Both the position numbers and the translations under genes were made by a program. A DNA stretch of 64,000 nt from Eubacteriales bacterium (GTDB lineage Bacteria > Bacillota > Clostridia > Christensenellales > Aristaeellaceae), in NCBI GenBank assembly GCA_028705775.1, contig JAQWCW010000001.1, positions 1 through 64,000 on the forward strand. Direction: 5' to 3'. A model generated the notes under the pieces. That model was not told where the DNA came from. It searched no databases and was given only the letters and a program-made list of their open reading frames with translations. Of this stretch, positions 62,394 through 64,000 are shown piece after piece. How positions within the stretch are numbered: position 1 is the stretch's first letter; the number at the start of each line of letters is the position of its first letter.

Positions 62394-64000
62394 CAACCGC
62401 CTGCTTACGACAATCGCGATTCTTTTCCTTACCGTTTTCGTTCTTTTTATGGCGTTCGGCGCGTATTCGGGAATTCTGCTCTCCGGCGACGTTGAAAATC
62501 TGCGCGAAAACGCGGCGAGCATTGGCGATTCCGCAAGCGCCGTCGGCGCCTCCGCGCTGGAAATTGCGGACGCGGGGATTACCGCGGTAAAGAACCTTTA
62601 CCGGCAGACGCAGACGCAGATGAACATGACCGACTTTATCTCGCTTGGCACTATTGGCGCGGGAACAGAGGCAAGCGGCGCGACGGAAAGCGAATCCGCC
62701 TTGTTTTCATCGCCGCTCACAAGGCGAATCGCAATAGTTGCGTCGGCAGACGACGAGAGCGCTTCGCGCGTGCTTGAGTGGTGTGTGTACACAAAGTCCC
62801 GCTACCGCGTTTTCAACGCGCTTCCGGACGCTTCCGAGCTTGACGGCTTCAGCGCCGTGATTTTCGTTTCGCCATCTCTTTACGAGGGCGCTTCTGACGC
62901 GCTTTACGCCTTCGCCGAAAGCGGAATAACGATGCTGTTCGCCGCTATTCCCGAATACTCCGTTATCGCCTCCGATGAAAAGCTGCGCGATTTGCTCGGA
63001 ATTGCCTCCGCCGTAAGCGGAAATTATCCGGTTGACGGAGTGCATATTTACAACGATTTTTATCTCTCCAAGGAGCGCATATATACGCGGGACGACTATT
63101 TCGGCAATGAGGACGATATGCCGGAGGAAATTCCGTATTACACCCTCCGCGCGGGCTATGAGGTTTACGCCGCCGCGCATATTGAGGATTTTGCCGCGCG
63201 CGGGCTGACGAACGACGTTCTGCCTCCGCTGCTGTGGCGGACGGTCACGGGGCTTTCGCAGGTTTACGTTGTCGGCAGCGAGCTTTTCTCCGGCGACGCG
63301 CTTATCGGAACAATGAGCGCAATGCTTTCCCGCGCTTCCTCCGTTTCGGTTTACCCCGTCGTCAACGCGAAAACCGTTTCGATTATCAGCTATCCGTGGC
63401 TGTCGATGGAGAACGTAAGCGAGATTGCCTCCATTTACGGGCATAAGCCGGATACGCTGAGCCTTAACATAATGTGGCCGGGAATAGTTCAGGCGCTTTA
63501 CGGCTACGGGCAGAACACCAACGTGTTCATTTCCGCGCAGCAGGATTATTCCTCCCTGAGCGACGAAAGCCAGTCCGCAATGCTTACGGACTATTTTGCG
63601 AAGGAAATTGAGAAAAGGCTCGGTACGATAAGCCTTTCGCTAATGCAGCTTTCGGACGAGAGCCTTGACGCTGTCGTTAAGCGCAACGAGGAATTCTTCG
63701 CAAAATACCTGCCCAAGTACAGGTTCACGACGCTGTATGCCGGCGGCTTCAGACCCGAGGAGCTGCTTTCGTACATCGGTAAATCCGGCAGTCTGCTCGA
63801 AAAAGTGAAATGCGTATTCACCTCCGATGATAAAAGCGCGTTTCTGTCGTATATAGGAGAGGACACGCTTGCGGTAAGGCTTTTCTCCAACGGGCTGAAT
63901 TACGAGGCGCGTGACGACATAAGCATGCTTTCGCTTTCGACGGCACTGGGCGCTATGAGCCAGTATGTAAGCTTCTCCGGAACGCTCTACCCAAAGACCG
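62386..64000 (+). CDS. pelA: PelA-like protein (DUF2194 type), N-terminal part
   Basis: The frame is open from a TTG at 62386, behind GGAGGTGA inside the pelE end, to the window edge (538 codons visible). An N-terminal signal anchor (LLTTIAILFLTVFVLFMAFGA) leads to a Ser/Ala-rich coil, then a domain beginning RRIAIVASADDE with Rossmann-like or amidotransferase-like strands (GFSAVIFVSPS, GITMLFAAIPE), and FTTLYAGGFRPEELLSYI further on. Large membrane-anchored proteins with this arrangement are the DUF2194/PelA-like members of Gram-positive pel loci, expected to modify or hydrolyse the polymer outside the cell. The catalytic part probably lies past the edge. Confidence 0.68.
   Translation, partial: MLNNRLLTTIAILFLTVFVLFMAFGAYSGILLSGDVENLRENAASIGDSASAVGASALEIADAGITAVKNLYRQTQTQMNMTDFISLGTIGAGTEASGATESESALFSSPLTRRIAIVASADDESASRVLEWCVYTKSRYRVFNALPDASELDGFSAVIFVSPSLYEGASDALYAFAESGITMLFAAIPEYSVIASDEKLRDLLGIASAVSGNYPVDGVHIYNDFYLSKERIYTRDDYFGNEDDMPEEIPYYTLRAGYEVYAAAHIEDFAARGLTNDVLPPLLWRTVTGLSQVYVVGSELFSGDALIGTMSAMLSRASSVSVYPVVNAKTVSIISYPWLSMENVSEIASIYGHKPDTLSLNIMWPGIVQALYGYGQNTNVFISAQQDYSSLSDESQSAMLTDYFAKEIEKRLGTISLSLMQLSDESLDAVVKRNEEFFAKYLPKYRFTTLYAGGFRPEELLSYIGKSGSLLEKVKCVFTSDDKSAFLSYIGEDTLAVRLFSNGLNYEARDDISMLSLSTALGAMSQYVSFSGTLYPKT

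Noticed and set aside
1..64000. tRNA genes, rRNA genes or CRISPR arrays
   Set aside because: No tRNA T-loop/acceptor patterns, rRNA blocks or regularly spaced repeats were recognised by eye; a covariance-model scan would settle this.

Overview
The window looks like origin-proximal chromosome of an anaerobic, moderately GC-rich member of the Bacillota (Clostridia), probably an uncultured gut or rumen lineage. The evidence is the gene order hrcA-grpE-dnaK-dnaJ with a CIRCE operator, strong AGGAGG-type ribosome binding sites, AddA rather than RecB, class A RNase P RNA, a cobalamin riboswitch, DUF4342 and DUF5711 proteins, and a dispersed palindromic repeat of the kind common in gut Clostridia. 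I cannot name genus or species. The first 4.4 kb has different base and codon use from the rest and is an accessory patch.

1-4.4 kb: a graveyard of mobile DNA. The C-terminal part of a large serine recombinase is joined to the 5' end of an IS3-family element, and the other end of that element cuts a TOTE-type helicase/PLD-nuclease gene. A small OB-fold-like gene and a Phd-Doc toxin-antitoxin cassette follow. The cassette lies between degenerate direct repeats.

4.4-18.3 kb: chromosome core near the replication origin. It holds a NYN-LOTUS RNA-binding protein, a glycolipid operon (UgtP-like, PlsY-like, GntR), addA with a PHP phosphoesterase, dnaN, citramalate synthase and an ECF sigma/anti-sigma pair. 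Three perfect ParB sites (parS) lie at 5.5 and 8.1 kb. The dnaN leader carries two abutting DnaA boxes, a C-tract and five CTA trios, the layout of a bacterial basal unwinding system, with more near-consensus boxes to its right. I call this region oriC, although dnaA is not next to it. A second, tighter DnaA-box cluster lies inside addA.

18.5-32 kb: a two-component system, two DUF4342 paralogues, an aldo/keto reductase, an ABC importer (binding protein, fused double permease, and an ATPase with two insertions) with a PhzF-like protein, and an AAA/DUF4143 ATPase with direct repeats in its promoter. 32-43 kb: a nucleoside-type ABC importer without its binding protein, rnpB, a cobalamin riboswitch with btuFCD, a MATE exporter, a LysR regulator, and an HxlR regulator divergent from a flavin reductase. 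43-48 kb: the heat-shock operon.

49-64 kb: an envelope and c-di-GMP region. It has a Wzx-like flippase, a 1761-residue PAS/GGDEF/REC/GGDEF/EAL protein, a truncated acetyltransferase, a cytidine deaminase, CvpA, a DUF5711 protein, and the start of a Gram-positive pel-type exopolysaccharide locus. That locus has a PelD-like protein with an epimerase-like N-terminus and a c-di-GMP I-site, a PelE-like protein and a PelA-like protein cut by the window edge. The large c-di-GMP enzyme could supply the signal that the PelD-like protein reads.

Five intergenic regions carry copies of one dispersed repeat family (about 12.7, 18.4, 23.7, 48.7 and 56.1 kb). The 12.7 and 48.7 kb copies are long, closely similar and inverted relative to each other. 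I saw no tRNA, no ribosomal RNA and no CRISPR array.
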